Numbered from the stretch's first letter, positions 11,201 through 19,323 are shown. The stretch is DNA of 64,000 nucleotides from Daejeonella oryzae DSM 19973 (GCF_000422945.1 NZ_AUHA01000003.1:186001-250000), one strand, 5' to 3'. Notes: a model not told the origin generated them from the letters alone. Made by a program: numbers and translations.

Positions 11201-11765
11201 TAGAAGAAGCAATATCAAATGAAAATATTAGATCACCATTCCGCGGGGCTTCTATCATTCCATAGAGTTTGCCATCATCTGTTTGCACCAGGCCCCCACG
11301 AGCGGAGGAACCGTCCGTTCCGTCAAATTCTATTACTTTGCGATATACAGAGGTCGTAGGATCAAATGAAAAGATGGTGCCCAGCATTTGATCAGTCACG
11401 CCATAGAACTTTCCATCTTTGGCGAGCGTTAATTTTCCCATGGGGCTACCATAGACAGTTTGACCAAACTCATATACACTTGTGAGGGTTGAGGTAGATG
11501 GGTCAAAACAATAAATGGCATAAGGGCCGGGGTATGAGCTCAATCCATAGAGCTTGCCGTCCGGAGCCTCTACGAAATCTGAAACGTTCGGACGAACTCC
11601 ATTGAAAGACTTTAGAATAGTTATTGTGCTGGTAGGGGGATTAAACTTTATAATTGTTCCACCCCCGTCTTTCCCTCCACTTGAGGTAGTGCTGTAAAGA
11701 TCCTGTGCCTGTACAAAAACTACAAATAACAAAAAGTAACTGATACTGAGTAAAATCTTTTTCAT
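7029..11765 (-). CDS. Very large secreted protein with two GloVer blocks, Ig-like domains and T9SS domain
   Basis: 1,578 residues. Signal peptide 1-20 (ends FVQAQ), GloVer block 1 to about 690, a He_PIG/cadherin-like module ('AIGNKSINELRELKF'), then a second GloVer block that restarts with the same sequence as the mature N-terminus (LYSTTSSGGK...GGTIIKF). Two more cadherin-like modules, an Ig-like stretch and a C-terminal T9SS type A domain follow. The restart in mid-protein suggests that two once separate repeat proteins fused, or that a repeat block was duplicated inside the gene. Predicted to be exported and anchored or released at the cell surface. It is the first gene of the three-paralogue array in transcription order; specific function unknown. 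Confidence 0.93.
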   Translation of the reverse strand: MKKILLSISYFLLFVVFVQAQDLYSTTSSGGKDGGGTIIKFNPPTSTITILKSFNGVRPNVSDFVEAPDGKLYGLSSYPGPYAIYCFDPSTSTLTSVYEFGQTVYGSPMGKLTLAKDGKFYGVTDQMLGTIFSFDPTTSVYRKVIEFDGTDGSSARGGLVQTDDGKLYGMIEAPRNGDLIFSFDIASSKFTQYRIGKISSGDLIRGRDGKLYGVNSRGGKRDRGFVFVFDPVSLVYTILKEFDGTIGSRPYGSLLQATDGKLYGQTSLGGASNLGVIFSFDLSTLELQKVNDLQAIGPGHQLGRLIQADNGVIYGLAAAADINRGVIFSFDPTSDALKIQKVFENNLPHGSLVQAANGKLYGMAYGEGNVAGFIFSFDPSNSTYSQVWEVKKNAYVPAGGLVQGGDGKLYGMTRKGGRNDDGVLYSFDLSTFDYQELIEFDRFNSISAGEIIWASDGKFYGVSHEAGSNDLRGLLYSFDPSTGNLEILKNFDDETMGLNPSHIFQSENGLIYGRAAGGNYDSGIIFSFDPVSSIYKKLKDFEKLEGSPGRFIQSKDGNLYGISNYQGRNIIRSDIFLFDPIKPNYKILKSLGRNEGFQNQGFMQAKNGKFYGTMYSGGKYSDGVLFSFDPLTSQYTQLKDFDLNKKGAYGPSGVLIEYSDGKLYGMAGGGEYDRGVFYSYDLITGMYKKLKDYNGPTSFPPYPFIEYKSGTPPILAAIGNKSINELRELKFTAKATDKDTPSNLLKFSLTQASSGAFPTGAKIDAFTGEFSWTPTEAQGPGTYYLTILVSDGSNIDEEELGIDVREVNLHPTLYSTTSSGGKGNGGTIIKFLPSTNSLTVVKSFELNSKEGYSVTGSLIQGNDKKLYGMTTSGGKMGFGVIFSFDPATSTYTKLKDFDNINGANPRGGLMLANNNKLYGMTEKGGTNNKGVIFSFDPSNSTYAKLKDFKGDDGANPWGSLIQATDGKLYGMTRTEGDGQGGFYIKFSYGVIFSYNITTATYIKLKDFITPFFDDNMGKSPYGSLVQANNGILYGMTHEGGFEDYGTVFSFDPTTLQHNNFINFNDFENPFGSLIQANDGKLYGMNFEGGGRGWGEIFSINLDSNIASSRASFDEKTGRSPKGTLMQAGDGNLYGTTNTGGSYDKGVIFSYNITTRTLIKRKDFDGTNGAYPEIGSSFIEVSGIECKSAPVLAAIGNKSINELKKLNFIVKAIDKDSAPDELKFSLANATTGQFPEGATINKSTGLFTWTPTEAQGPGTYRVKIKVSDGTCIDEEEIEIQVCEINAEPVLLAIGNKTVNEGFELSFTAAATDSDLPANILTYSLAKTSQSHFPTGAVIHPSGGQFTWTPSEDQGPGIYHVKIVVSDGSCTVSEEIRITVNEVNSAPAFTKGPDQILYENAGPQVVPLWATHISKGDPGEETQAVHFTVSNTNKNLFSAQPTISPDGTLSFTPAINACGSATLNVILKDNGGTEFGGINQSPAQTFTITVKSSKILLSAYPNPFGKNAMVTFTLPADENLVILDVYDLKGSRVKRMYEGRAEANQTLKFEFDGSQLSAGMYFLRLATSKQIENFKLMMTE

Positions 11766-12174
11766 AACACAAGTTTTAATAATGAATAATTTGTTTCAGA
11801 AGCTATTAGAAAGGCTTTTAAATTATTCTGTATCGGAAATGAAAAATGTTCAGGATGAACCTAATGAAGCAGTAAATAATTATGATTTCTGTTAAATAAT
11901 CCGGAGCGAGAGTTTTTTAAATCATTCTTAATTAAGATAAAACCCCAAATTTATCGCCAGATTTTTCCTTACTTAAGTTAAGTATTTAATGGCTAAATAC
12001 TTCCTCTATTATTAAATTGCCTGTAAATTGAATTTTAATTATACGTCCCTACAATTCATCCTCAGCCTCAATAATATTTCAATATTGTTGATAAGCTTTT
12101 TTTGAAATCATAGCATATTAATCCAAATTCGCGTTTGAAGTAAGTGCAGTCATTCTTCAGATTAATCTAAAAAT
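11766..12174. other. 409-base divergent intergenic region with leader copy 3
   Basis: The first about 105 bases (11766-11870) are the third, more diverged copy of the leader shared with 3273-3385 and 6780-6890. The remaining about 300 bases are AT-rich and must hold the promoters of the divergent giant gene and tex. I see no small gene and no confident -33/-7 pair. Confidence 0.6.
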
Positions 12175-14448
12175 ATGATCTCCCATTTAAAAATAATATC
12201 TAAAGAACTTTCAATTTCTGAAAAACAGGTTGATACTACTATTGAACTTTTAGACGGCGGAGCAACTGTTCCTTTTATTTCCCGTTACCGGAAAGAATTA
12301 ACCGGACTTTTAGATGAAGTGCAGGTAGCTGCAATCCGCGACCGCATTCAACAACTCCGCGATCTGGATAAACGCAGAGAGGCCATTTTAAAATCGCTGA
12401 CGGAATCAGGAAAATTAACTCCTGAACTGGAAAAGCAAATTAAGAATGCAGAAACCTTAACAGTTCTGGAAGATATTTATCTTCCGTATCGTCCGAAAAG
12501 GAAAACACGGGCAGCAGCAGCCCGGGAAAAGGGTTTGCAGCCTTTGGCTGACCGCATACTGGAGCAGGAAAAATTTGATCTGAACAAGGAAGCTGAGAAA
12601 TATATCAATGAAGAGAAAGGTGTTTTAACAGTTGATGATGCACTTGCCGGAGCAAGAGATATTCTTGCAGAATGGATGGTCGAAATCCCGGAAATTAGAG
12701 CAGCAGTTAGGGAAATATTTCTTCAGAAAGGGATTATGCAATCTAAGGTTATTAAAGGAAAGGAGCAGGAAGGTATAAAGTACCAGGATTATTTTGACTG
12801 GTCTGAGCCCTTAAAATCCGCTCCTTCTCATCGAATTCTGGCTATTAGAAGAGGAGAAAAAGAGGTTATGCTTTCGATGGATATTGTTATTCCTGAGGAA
12901 GAAGTTATAGTGTTGATGGAGAACAAGTTTATTAAATCAAATAATTCAGCCTCAATTCAGGTGCAACTTGCAATAGCTGATGGATATAAACGGCTTCTTA
13001 AACCATCGATGGAAACAGAGATTCGCCTGCTGACTAAGAAAAAAGCAGACGATGAAGCGATCCGGGTTTTTGCCGACAATGCGCATGCATTATTATTGGC
13101 GGCACCAATGGGACAGAAAAGAGTTTTAGCTATTGATCCCGGATTCAGGACAGGCTGCAAAGTTGTTTGTCTGGATGAACAGGGTAAGCTTTTGGAAAAT
13201 ACAGCTATTTATCCGCACTCAGGAGCTGCAAATGTGAAAGAGGCTGAAAAAACAATTCGTCATCTTGTAGATAAATATAAAATTGAAGCTGTTGCTATTG
13301 GCAATGGTACCGCAGGGCGTGAAACGGAATCATTTATCCGGGGTCTCAATTTAGAGGAAATACTCATAGTGATGGTTAATGAAAGTGGCGCCTCCATTTA
13401 TTCTGCCTCACAGGTTGCCCGGGATGAATTTCCAGGCCAGGATATCACTGTAAGGGGAGCGGTTTCTATTGGAAGAAGATTAATGGATCCTTTAGCCGAA
13501 CTGGTAAAGATTGATCCGAAATCAATAGGGGTAGGGCAATACCAGCATGATGTGGATCAGGTTAAATTACAGTCTTCGCTGGATGATACGGTTATTAGCT
13601 GTGTGAATGCAATTGGTGTTGAATTAAATACTGCATCAAAGGAAATATTATCTTACATATCAGGTCTCGGACCGCAGCTTGCTCAGAATGTTGTGGATTA
13701 CCGAAATAAAAACGGAGCTTTTAAGCGCCGTTCTGAGCTAAAGAAAATTCCAAGATTAGGTGAAAAAGCATTTGAGCAGGCGGCCGGTTTCCTGCGAATA
13801 CGGAATGCAGAAAATCCTCTTGATAGTAGTGCGGTCCATCCCGAAAGGTATGCACTTGTGGAGCAAATGGCCAAAGATCTGGGCTGCAAGGTAAATGATC
13901 TGATGAAAAATGAAGTGTTTAGAAAACAGATTAATCTGAATAAATATATTTCTGCCGAAGTTGGACTTCCTACTCTGAAAGATATCCTGGAAGAATTAGC
14001 CAGGCCAGGCCGGGATCCGCGTGAAGCGTTTGAAACTTTCAGTTTTACCGAAGGTGTAAACGCTATTACCGATTTAAAAGTTGGGATGAAACTACCTGGC
14101 ATCATTACGAATATTACTGCGTTCGGAGCATTTGTTGATATTGGTGTCCATCAGGATGGTTTAGTACATTTAAGCCAGATGGCTAACCGATTTATTAAAG
14201 ATCCGAATGAAGTTGTGAAAGTTAGTCAGCAGGTAATGGTTACAGTTACCGAAATTGACATTTCCAGAAAAAGAATTGCACTTTCGATGAAGAGTGATGA
14301 ACCGGCCGAAAAAACAGTTTCTCAAAAAAAACCTGTACGTGATTCTCACAAAACTCCGGTTCAGAAATATCAGAATTCTAATAAAAAAGCAGAACCAAAG
14401 CAGGATATGGAAAGTATGCTTGCTGCATTGAAGAATAAATTCAAGTAA
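12175..14448 (+). CDS. tex: Tex-family RNA-binding transcription accessory protein
   Basis: 757 residues, the usual length. Tex N-terminal helical domain at about 1-190 (with 'GATVPFISRYRKE'), a YqgF/RuvX-like RNase H fold at about 320-455 ('AIDPGFRTGCKV', 'AIGNGTAGRETE'), helix-hairpin-helix repeats at about 490-560 ('ISGLGPQLAQNVV', 'RIPRLGEKAFEQAAGF'-type), and an S1 RNA-binding domain at about 645-720 ('GAFVDIGVHQDGLVH'). A basic tail follows. In other bacteria Tex is a cytoplasmic nucleic-acid-binding factor affecting transcription. It stands alone, divergent from the giant repeat genes and followed by a hairpin terminator. ATG at 12175 gives the canonical MISHLKIISKEL start. Confidence 0.97.
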   Translation: MISHLKIISKELSISEKQVDTTIELLDGGATVPFISRYRKELTGLLDEVQVAAIRDRIQQLRDLDKRREAILKSLTESGKLTPELEKQIKNAETLTVLEDIYLPYRPKRKTRAAAAREKGLQPLADRILEQEKFDLNKEAEKYINEEKGVLTVDDALAGARDILAEWMVEIPEIRAAVREIFLQKGIMQSKVIKGKEQEGIKYQDYFDWSEPLKSAPSHRILAIRRGEKEVMLSMDIVIPEEEVIVLMENKFIKSNNSASIQVQLAIADGYKRLLKPSMETEIRLLTKKKADDEAIRVFADNAHALLLAAPMGQKRVLAIDPGFRTGCKVVCLDEQGKLLENTAIYPHSGAANVKEAEKTIRHLVDKYKIEAVAIGNGTAGRETESFIRGLNLEEILIVMVNESGASIYSASQVARDEFPGQDITVRGAVSIGRRLMDPLAELVKIDPKSIGVGQYQHDVDQVKLQSSLDDTVISCVNAIGVELNTASKEILSYISGLGPQLAQNVVDYRNKNGAFKRRSELKKIPRLGEKAFEQAAGFLRIRNAENPLDSSAVHPERYALVEQMAKDLGCKVNDLMKNEVFRKQINLNKYISAEVGLPTLKDILEELARPGRDPREAFETFSFTEGVNAITDLKVGMKLPGIITNITAFGAFVDIGVHQDGLVHLSQMANRFIKDPNEVVKVSQQVMVTVTEIDISRKRIALSMKSDEPAEKTVSQKKPVRDSHKTPVQKYQNSNKKAEPKQDMESMLAALKNKFK

Positions 14449-14465
14449 AATTTACAACAAACAAC

Positions 14466-14499
14466 AAAAAAGACCGGGTCAATTAAGCTGGTCTTTTTT
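14466..14499. terminator. Bidirectional terminator between tex and the DUF3570 gene
   Basis: Arms aaaaaagacc (14466-14475) and ggtctttttt (14490-14499) form a 10-bp stem with A and T tracts on both sides. It lies between two convergent genes, so it can end transcription from both strands. Confidence 0.85.
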
Positions 14500-14515
14500 A
14501 TGGTTTAAAGCTGAT

Positions 14516-15700
14516 TTATTTAAATTTTAAAGCTAAAGTTATATTATTGGAATTTAAGCCGTTGCTTCTATTGTAATGGCCATATCTCAATTCAAAAGTA
14601 TTGAATTTTTTCATTCCCAAAATTCCGTCAGTGGAAGTAAAACGAAGATTTAATCCTGCATACTGACTGGTGAATTTTGACAGATCATAATCACTGCTAT
14701 AAAAATTATGTTGTGAAGTATGCTGCTGAAAACCGGCAAATTGATCTGCTGATGTTTGAGTGTAATACCTGTAGAAAGGACTTAAAGAGAAAAAAGGGGT
14801 GATTTTATACGGGGCTTCCATTTCAATGCTGTGAGCGTTAATTCCCCAGTCATCTGTATAAAATCTATATAATGATCTTATTATAAATCGATCGCCGGCA
14901 AAGTAATTCAGCCTTAAGCCAAGAGGGATTTTAAATCTGCTCTCTGGCAATTTTTCGGCATGCACCGAATTATCTCTGAAATAAACACGTTGATATAAAG
15001 TTCCTAACTGACCTTGCTGGTAAGCCAGATCAAGGAGCATTGACATTTGTAAACGTGTATTTATTATTTGAGACAGTGAGAATGATGCATTGAATGAATT
15101 TCTGGGTTTGTAACCCCCATTTCCCAGATTGCCCCTTAATTCTATTGGATAAATTACTTTCCAGGAATCCAGAAAGGCCATTAATTTTATGCCCAGCTCA
15201 CGATTATTATCTTTAGAAAATTTCGAAAAATTAATATTTCCGCCTATTGATGAATAATCATATTCCTGGGAATAAGAGGCACCTGCTCCAAAAGAATAAT
15301 GCTTTATATCATCTTTTACTGACCAATTTACAGAAGGATATATACGGGTATCGGCCGCAGAGGCAGATGAAATGGTAGTGGGATCTATTTTATCCGAAGA
15401 AGCAGAGGTATAGTGGTCAACTCCAAATTCAAAATCAAAAGTATGAAGCCGGTTTGTTTTGTCGAAACGGGTGAGTGTTACATCAAAACTATTTGCAAAA
15501 TCCGAAAGCTTTTCTGTGCCAATTCCTCCGGTTACTGCCGAATTATTTCCTTCCTGATGGTAATAGCTTGATACAAAATTGGCTTCTTCTACTTTTAATT
15601 TTCTGTTTTTGTACAGCGAATTTTCTGTTGAATCTGTTTGAGCAAATGCACCTAATACAGAGAGGTATAAAAATGCTACACCTAAATAAATCTTCTTCAT
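14516..15700 (-). CDS. DUF3570 outer-membrane beta-barrel protein
   Basis: 394 residues. N-terminal signal peptide (MKKIYLG... ending AFAQ), then alternating aromatic/polar beta strands ending in a C-terminal 'ITLALKFK' strand, as expected for an outer-membrane barrel. The sequence matches the DUF3570 pattern I know ('FEFGVDHYTSASSDKID', 'YPSVNWS', 'YRFYTDDWGI'). It is the last gene of a thioredoxin - ApbE - DUF4266 - DUF3570 operon. Family function is not established; its position suggests it is the outer-membrane part of a periplasmic flavin- or thiol-linked process (inference). Confidence 0.88.
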   Translation of the reverse strand: MKKIYLGVAFLYLSVLGAFAQTDSTENSLYKNRKLKVEEANFVSSYYHQEGNNSAVTGGIGTEKLSDFANSFDVTLTRFDKTNRLHTFDFEFGVDHYTSASSDKIDPTTISSASAADTRIYPSVNWSVKDDIKHYSFGAGASYSQEYDYSSIGGNINFSKFSKDNNRELGIKLMAFLDSWKVIYPIELRGNLGNGGYKPRNSFNASFSLSQIINTRLQMSMLLDLAYQQGQLGTLYQRVYFRDNSVHAEKLPESRFKIPLGLRLNYFAGDRFIIRSLYRFYTDDWGINAHSIEMEAPYKITPFFSLSPFYRYYTQTSADQFAGFQQHTSQHNFYSSDYDLSKFTSQYAGLNLRFTSTDGILGMKKFNTFELRYGHYNRSNGLNSNNITLALKFK

Positions 15701-15715
15701 AAATTGATAAACAGA

Positions 15716-15946
15716 TTAATTGCAACCACAGCCACCACCAGTTTTACCTCCATTACCACCAGATGCACCTTCGCGGTAAAGCATAAAATTCATTTCTGAT
15801 TTTTGGATTTTCCTGGCCGATAGCCCCATTTCAGAATCATTTAAATACATCTTATTGTATTCTTTAACTGAAGTACATGAGGTAAAAGTTAGGCCAATAA
15901 TTCCCGTAAAAAAAGTAAAGAGCAATAATTTGCTAATTTTATTCAT
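15716..15946 (-). CDS. DUF4266 small lipoprotein
   Basis: 76 residues. Hydrophobic signal with a lipobox ending at C24 (LTFTSC), then a short 'SVKEYNKMYLNDSEMGLSAR' type segment and a glycine-rich tail, E59-G-A-S-G-G, that ends GGGCGCN. This tail is the family hallmark as I know it. The start overlaps the ApbE stop by 4 bases (translational coupling). With ApbE beside it, the E-G-A-S-G-G piece is worth comparing with the D-G-x-S/T-G-A-T flavinylation motif, but it does not match it exactly. The paired cysteines C73 and C75 could bind metal or be thioredoxin substrates. Function unknown. Confidence 0.88.
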   Translation of the reverse strand: MNKISKLLLFTFFTGIIGLTFTSCTSVKEYNKMYLNDSEMGLSARKIQKSEMNFMLYREGASGGNGGKTGGGCGCN

Positions 15947-16959
15947 CTGGCTAATTTAATGTTATTTGAGGTGTGAATCTGGTTAGAATCATCAATTATA
16001 ATACAGGCTATTTTTTGCATCTGGTTAATCATTCCTAATCCAACTTTTGCGCCCATAATCATAACAGGCGTAGCCATTGCATCTGCAAATTCTGCATTCG
16101 GACAAATGATTGTTACACTTTTAATTCCTGACACCGGAAAACCTGTTTTCGGATCAATAGTATGAGAATATTTTTTACCCCTGATGACTGCAAATTTTTC
16201 ATAATTACCTGAAGTGGCAACTGCGGCATCTGTGATATTTAAAGTTGAAAAGGGCTGATTTCGGCTTTCCGGATCAGCAATTCCTATCGTCCAGGGCTGG
16301 CCACTGGATTGAAATCCCCATGCCGTTAAATCTCCGGCAGCGTTAACAATGCCGCTCTTAATTCCCTGATGCTTTAATAGTAGTTTTGCTCTTTCGGCTG
16401 CATACCCTTTACCAATTCCCCCAAATCCAATCCGCATTCCTTTTTCTTTCAGAAAAACGGTTTTATTTTGATCATTGAGAATTATATTTCTGTAATTAAC
16501 CAACCGAACTGTTTCTTTTGCAAGCTCCGCATCGGGTAATTCTGTCATATTTAGATCGAAATTCCAGAAACGTTTATCAATTGACCCGTAGGTAATATCA
16601 AATGCGCCCTGGGTAAGTTCAGAAATACGCCGGCATCGGCAAATCAGATCGTAAATTTCACTGCAAACTTTAACCGGAGAAATGCCTGCATATTTATTAA
16701 TCAGGTTTGTTTCGCTATCTTCTCTAAAAGTGGTTAATAAAGATTCAATCCTCTGAATTTCAACAACAACAGATTGAATGCAATCATCGGCATATATATT
16801 ATTATCGGAAAGCACACTGATTTCAAAGCGATTTCCCATCAGCTTTAAAACCTTTTTAAAGAGTATCAATTCATCAGACAATGCAGAAGGAATTTGAATT
16901 AATGCTTTTTTATCTGGGCAACAAATTCTGATGGATTGGCTTTGGGAAGTCCTTCCCAT
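15943..16959 (-). CDS. apbE: ApbE-family FAD:protein FMN transferase
   Basis: ApbE transfers FMN from FAD to a Ser/Thr of exported proteins in the periplasm, using Mg2+. Seen here: 'LMGNRFEISV' at the N-terminal side, 'GGIGKGYAAERAK', 'VNAAGDLTAWG', 'AVATSGNYEKF', 'YSHTIDPKTGFPV' and 'EFADAMATPVMIMG', all in family order. The longest frame begins inside the thioredoxin gene (61-base overlap), and its first about 26 residues only read that gene out of frame. The real start is therefore probably TTG at 16881 or ATG at 16839, the latter preceded by aaaaagg. No clear signal peptide is visible with either start. It is coupled to DUF4266 downstream, the candidate substrate or partner. Confidence 0.92.
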   Translation of the reverse strand: MGRTSQSQSIRICCPDKKALIQIPSALSDELILFKKVLKLMGNRFEISVLSDNNIYADDCIQSVVVEIQRIESLLTTFREDSETNLINKYAGISPVKVCSEIYDLICRCRRISELTQGAFDITYGSIDKRFWNFDLNMTELPDAELAKETVRLVNYRNIILNDQNKTVFLKEKGMRIGFGGIGKGYAAERAKLLLKHQGIKSGIVNAAGDLTAWGFQSSGQPWTIGIADPESRNQPFSTLNITDAAVATSGNYEKFAVIRGKKYSHTIDPKTGFPVSGIKSVTIICPNAEFADAMATPVMIMGAKVGLGMINQMQKIACIIIDDSNQIHTSNNIKLAR

Positions 16960-17324
16960 TTTTTTATAACTTTTCCATTTTCGTCAAGCAAAAGTGTGAG
17001 CGGGAAAATACCTTCTTTATTATACTTATCGGCCAATGCCGAATTTAAAGCCAGTTGTTTCTTATCAGGCTGGTTTTTTTTCATCCTTGGGAAATCAACG
17101 TTTACCAAAACCAGGTTTTCTTTTGAGTAATCCAAAAATTCCTGACTGTCAAATAATTGTTTGTGCATTTTTATACATGGTCCGCACCAGTCTGATCCTG
17201 AAAAGTTTAATACAATAAGTTTGTGATCAGCTTTGGCTTTTAATTTGGCTTCATCCAGGTTGTTAAACCAGGGAGAGATATTTAAGGTAAAATAACTCAT
17301 CATCAGCACTAAGAAGATTTTCAT
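16899..17324 (-). CDS. Thioredoxin-fold protein, probably periplasmic
   Basis: 141 residues. N-terminal hydrophobic segment (1-16), then a thioredoxin fold with the active-site motif W46-C-G-P-C50 and 'FPLTLLLDENGKVI' with the cis-proline before the strand. It resembles small DsbD-gamma/YbbN-like thioredoxins that handle disulfides outside the cytoplasm. First gene of the operon with apbE, DUF4266 and DUF3570. A plausible job is reducing the C73/C75 pair of the DUF4266 tail or another exported partner (inference). Confidence 0.9.
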   Translation of the reverse strand: MKIFLVLMMSYFTLNISPWFNNLDEAKLKAKADHKLIVLNFSGSDWCGPCIKMHKQLFDSQEFLDYSKENLVLVNVDFPRMKKNQPDKKQLALNSALADKYNKEGIFPLTLLLDENGKVIKKWEGLPKANPSEFVAQIKKH

Positions 17325-17629
17325 AATATGATTTATCAGCTAATTTCTCATTAATAGTTATACAAACTAACAAGAGTCATAAATGTAATTGTTGTTTATG
17401 AAGAAATGATGAATATTAAGAATTGTTATTTTAAAGATTCACCTGAAATTGGATACCTTCTTCGGATTAAAGAACGAGTATATGAAAAGAAAATTTTTAG
17501 CAGCTAATTAATTCTGACTGTAAGTGAGAAGAGTACTACAAGAGTGATGTGTATATTCCTTTAAAACTTAAATATATTTTAATTTGCAAAATGAGGATAC
17601 AAACAATATATCTGTTCTAGATAATTTTA
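17325..17629. other. About 305-base intergenic region
   Basis: AT-rich, with the promoter side of the thioredoxin operon. A plus-strand frame starts in it at 17584 but overlaps the more convincing minus-strand gene. Nothing else is supported. Confidence 0.4.
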
Positions 17630-17887
17630 TTAATCAATTATTGCCATGGGCGAAAAACTGGGTTGATTTACCAGCGAGTAAACCGTTTTTAATTTCAGAG
17701 CCTGGAAAATATAAGCACAAAATTCATATTCTTCCAGATCTTCGCATAACTTCAGCATTCCGGTTAAGGTGTTTGAAGACATCTTTGAAAAATAAGAAAT
17801 AGATTGTTCATCGGTATAAACCCGAGGACCGTAACTGCTCATCATTATATATTCTGTTAACAGATGTGATAATTCTTCCTGACTCAT
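17630..17887 (-). CDS. Small hypothetical protein
   Basis: 85 residues, MSQEELSHLL..., acidic and helical with three aromatic-rich stretches (for example 'DLEEYEFCAYIFQALKLKT'). No signal peptide or membrane segment, and no family recognised. The overlapping plus-strand frame (17584-17802) is basic and low in protein-like features, so I prefer this strand. Existence uncertain. Confidence 0.5.
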   Translation of the reverse strand: MSQEELSHLLTEYIMMSSYGPRVYTDEQSISYFSKMSSNTLTGMLKLCEDLEEYEFCAYIFQALKLKTVYSLVNQPSFSPMAIID

Positions 17888-18093
17888 TGCTGTAAATTTT
17901 ATTTCTGTTACGAATCCCGAAGAATTAGGTTCAGGTTTTTTTATTTTTTTTGCCTGATTTGAAGCTGAATAGCATTATTGAGAATAGTAATTATTCTTTT
18001 GAAGTTATTTTCATCATTAATTTTTAAATCCCTTTTTTATAAACGGCGTTCCCTGAAACTAAAAGCATTGTATCTTCGCTTTTTAATTGATTT

Positions 18094-19290
18094 ATGAATA
18101 CATACGATGCGGTAATTATTGGGGGAGGAGCATGTGGATTAATGTGTGCGGTGCAGGCCGGATTTTTAGGAAAAAGAACACTTATCCTCGAAAAAAATGA
18201 AAAGGTGGGTGCCAAAATTTTAATTTCAGGAGGAGGAAGATGTAACTACACAAATTTGTATTCTACCGGCTCAAATTTTATATCAGAAAATGAGCATTTT
18301 AGTAAATCAGCTTTTTCGCAATGGACGGTAGAAGATACCATCAGTTTTTTTGAAACCTACGGAATCAAAGGAAAGGAAAAAACCCTTGGCCAATTATTTC
18401 CGGAAAGTAATAATGCCAAAGATATTGTGAAAGTTTTTACTGATTTGTGTTCGGAGTTAGATCAGGAAATAATCTGTTCTGCAGAAGTAAATACCGTTGA
18501 ACAAAAAGCTGATGGTACTTTTCAGGTTAGTTTTCAATATCACGGAAAGGCAAAAGAAATCACAACTCCAAAGCTGGTTATTGCTTCCGGCGGATTACCA
18601 ATTCAAAAAATGGGCGCTACCGATTTCGGTTTAAAAGTAGCCAGACAATTTGGTTTGCGAATAACCGAAACAGCTCCGGCATTAGTCCCTTTAACCATTA
18701 CGGGCAAAGACGCCGAGTGGTATGCTCAGTTAGCAGGAAACAGTATTTTCTGCCGGGTTTCTAATGATGAGATCAATTTTGAAGAAAATATACTTTTTAC
18801 TCATTGGGGATTAAGCGGTCCGGCTATTCTCCAGATTTCATCGTACTGGAAACCGGGTGAAAGTATTGTTATCAATTTGCTACCTCACGATGATATTACC
18901 GGTTTAATAGAATTAGAAAGAAAAAGGAATGGCCGCAAAACTCTTTTAAATTTTTTAGCTGATTTATACACAAGAAAATTTGCCGAAGCACTGCAAAAAT
19001 TTCTTCCGGTTGAAAAGAATCTGGCTTCGTTAACACGAGATGATTTAAATGAAATTGACCACTTAATTCATCATTTTAGCGTTAAACCTGCGGGCGACAA
19101 AGGATATGATAAAGCTGAGGTGATGCGTGGAGGAATTTCTACTGATGAACTGTCGTCAAAAACGTTGCAATCCAAAAAGATTAATGGCTTATTTTTTGGA
19201 GGTGAGTGTGTGGATGTTACAGGCTGGCTTGGAGGTTATAATTTTCAATGGGCCTGGGCAAGCGGTTTTGTAATTGCAAAACAATTATAA
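18094..19290 (+). CDS. BaiN/RdsA-family NAD(P)/FAD-dependent oxidoreductase
   Basis: 398 residues, the usual length of the HI0933/YhiN/BaiN family. Rossmann motif 'VIIGGGACGLMCAVQAG' at 6-22, the family signature 'NEKVGAKILISGGGRCNYTN' just after, 'ASGGLPIQKMGATDFG' in the middle and the C-terminal 'GGECVDVTGWLGGYNFQWAWASG' FAD-binding stretch. It is a cytoplasmic flavoprotein; members have been linked to bile-acid dehydroxylation or rRNA-related roles, but the substrate here is not known. It starts its own plus-strand unit, followed 33 bases later by a META lipoprotein. Confidence 0.94.
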   Translation: MNTYDAVIIGGGACGLMCAVQAGFLGKRTLILEKNEKVGAKILISGGGRCNYTNLYSTGSNFISENEHFSKSAFSQWTVEDTISFFETYGIKGKEKTLGQLFPESNNAKDIVKVFTDLCSELDQEIICSAEVNTVEQKADGTFQVSFQYHGKAKEITTPKLVIASGGLPIQKMGATDFGLKVARQFGLRITETAPALVPLTITGKDAEWYAQLAGNSIFCRVSNDEINFEENILFTHWGLSGPAILQISSYWKPGESIVINLLPHDDITGLIELERKRNGRKTLLNFLADLYTRKFAEALQKFLPVEKNLASLTRDDLNEIDHLIHHFSVKPAGDKGYDKAEVMRGGISTDELSSKTLQSKKINGLFFGGECVDVTGWLGGYNFQWAWASGFVIAKQL

Positions 19291-19323
19291 ATCCTAAATT
19301 AGATTACACATAAAAAATTTAAT

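Noticed and set aside
3390-11765. Regular DNA periodicity that looks like a repeat array or CRISPR
   Set aside because: It follows the codon pattern of the GloVer repeats inside long open frames; the spacers are not unique short sequences and no cas genes are near.
12957-13160. Minus-strand frames within tex (also 13698-14105)
   Set aside because: Antisense to conserved Tex domains and without promoter or family match.
16899-16959. ApbE N-terminus reading through the thioredoxin end as evidence of a fusion
   Set aside because: The overlapping residues only translate the thioredoxin tail in another frame; a start at 16881 or 16839 explains the gene without a fusion.
17584-17802. 72-codon plus-strand frame
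   Set aside because: Overlaps the minus-strand hypothetical gene, and its composition is less protein-like; no support for a gene.
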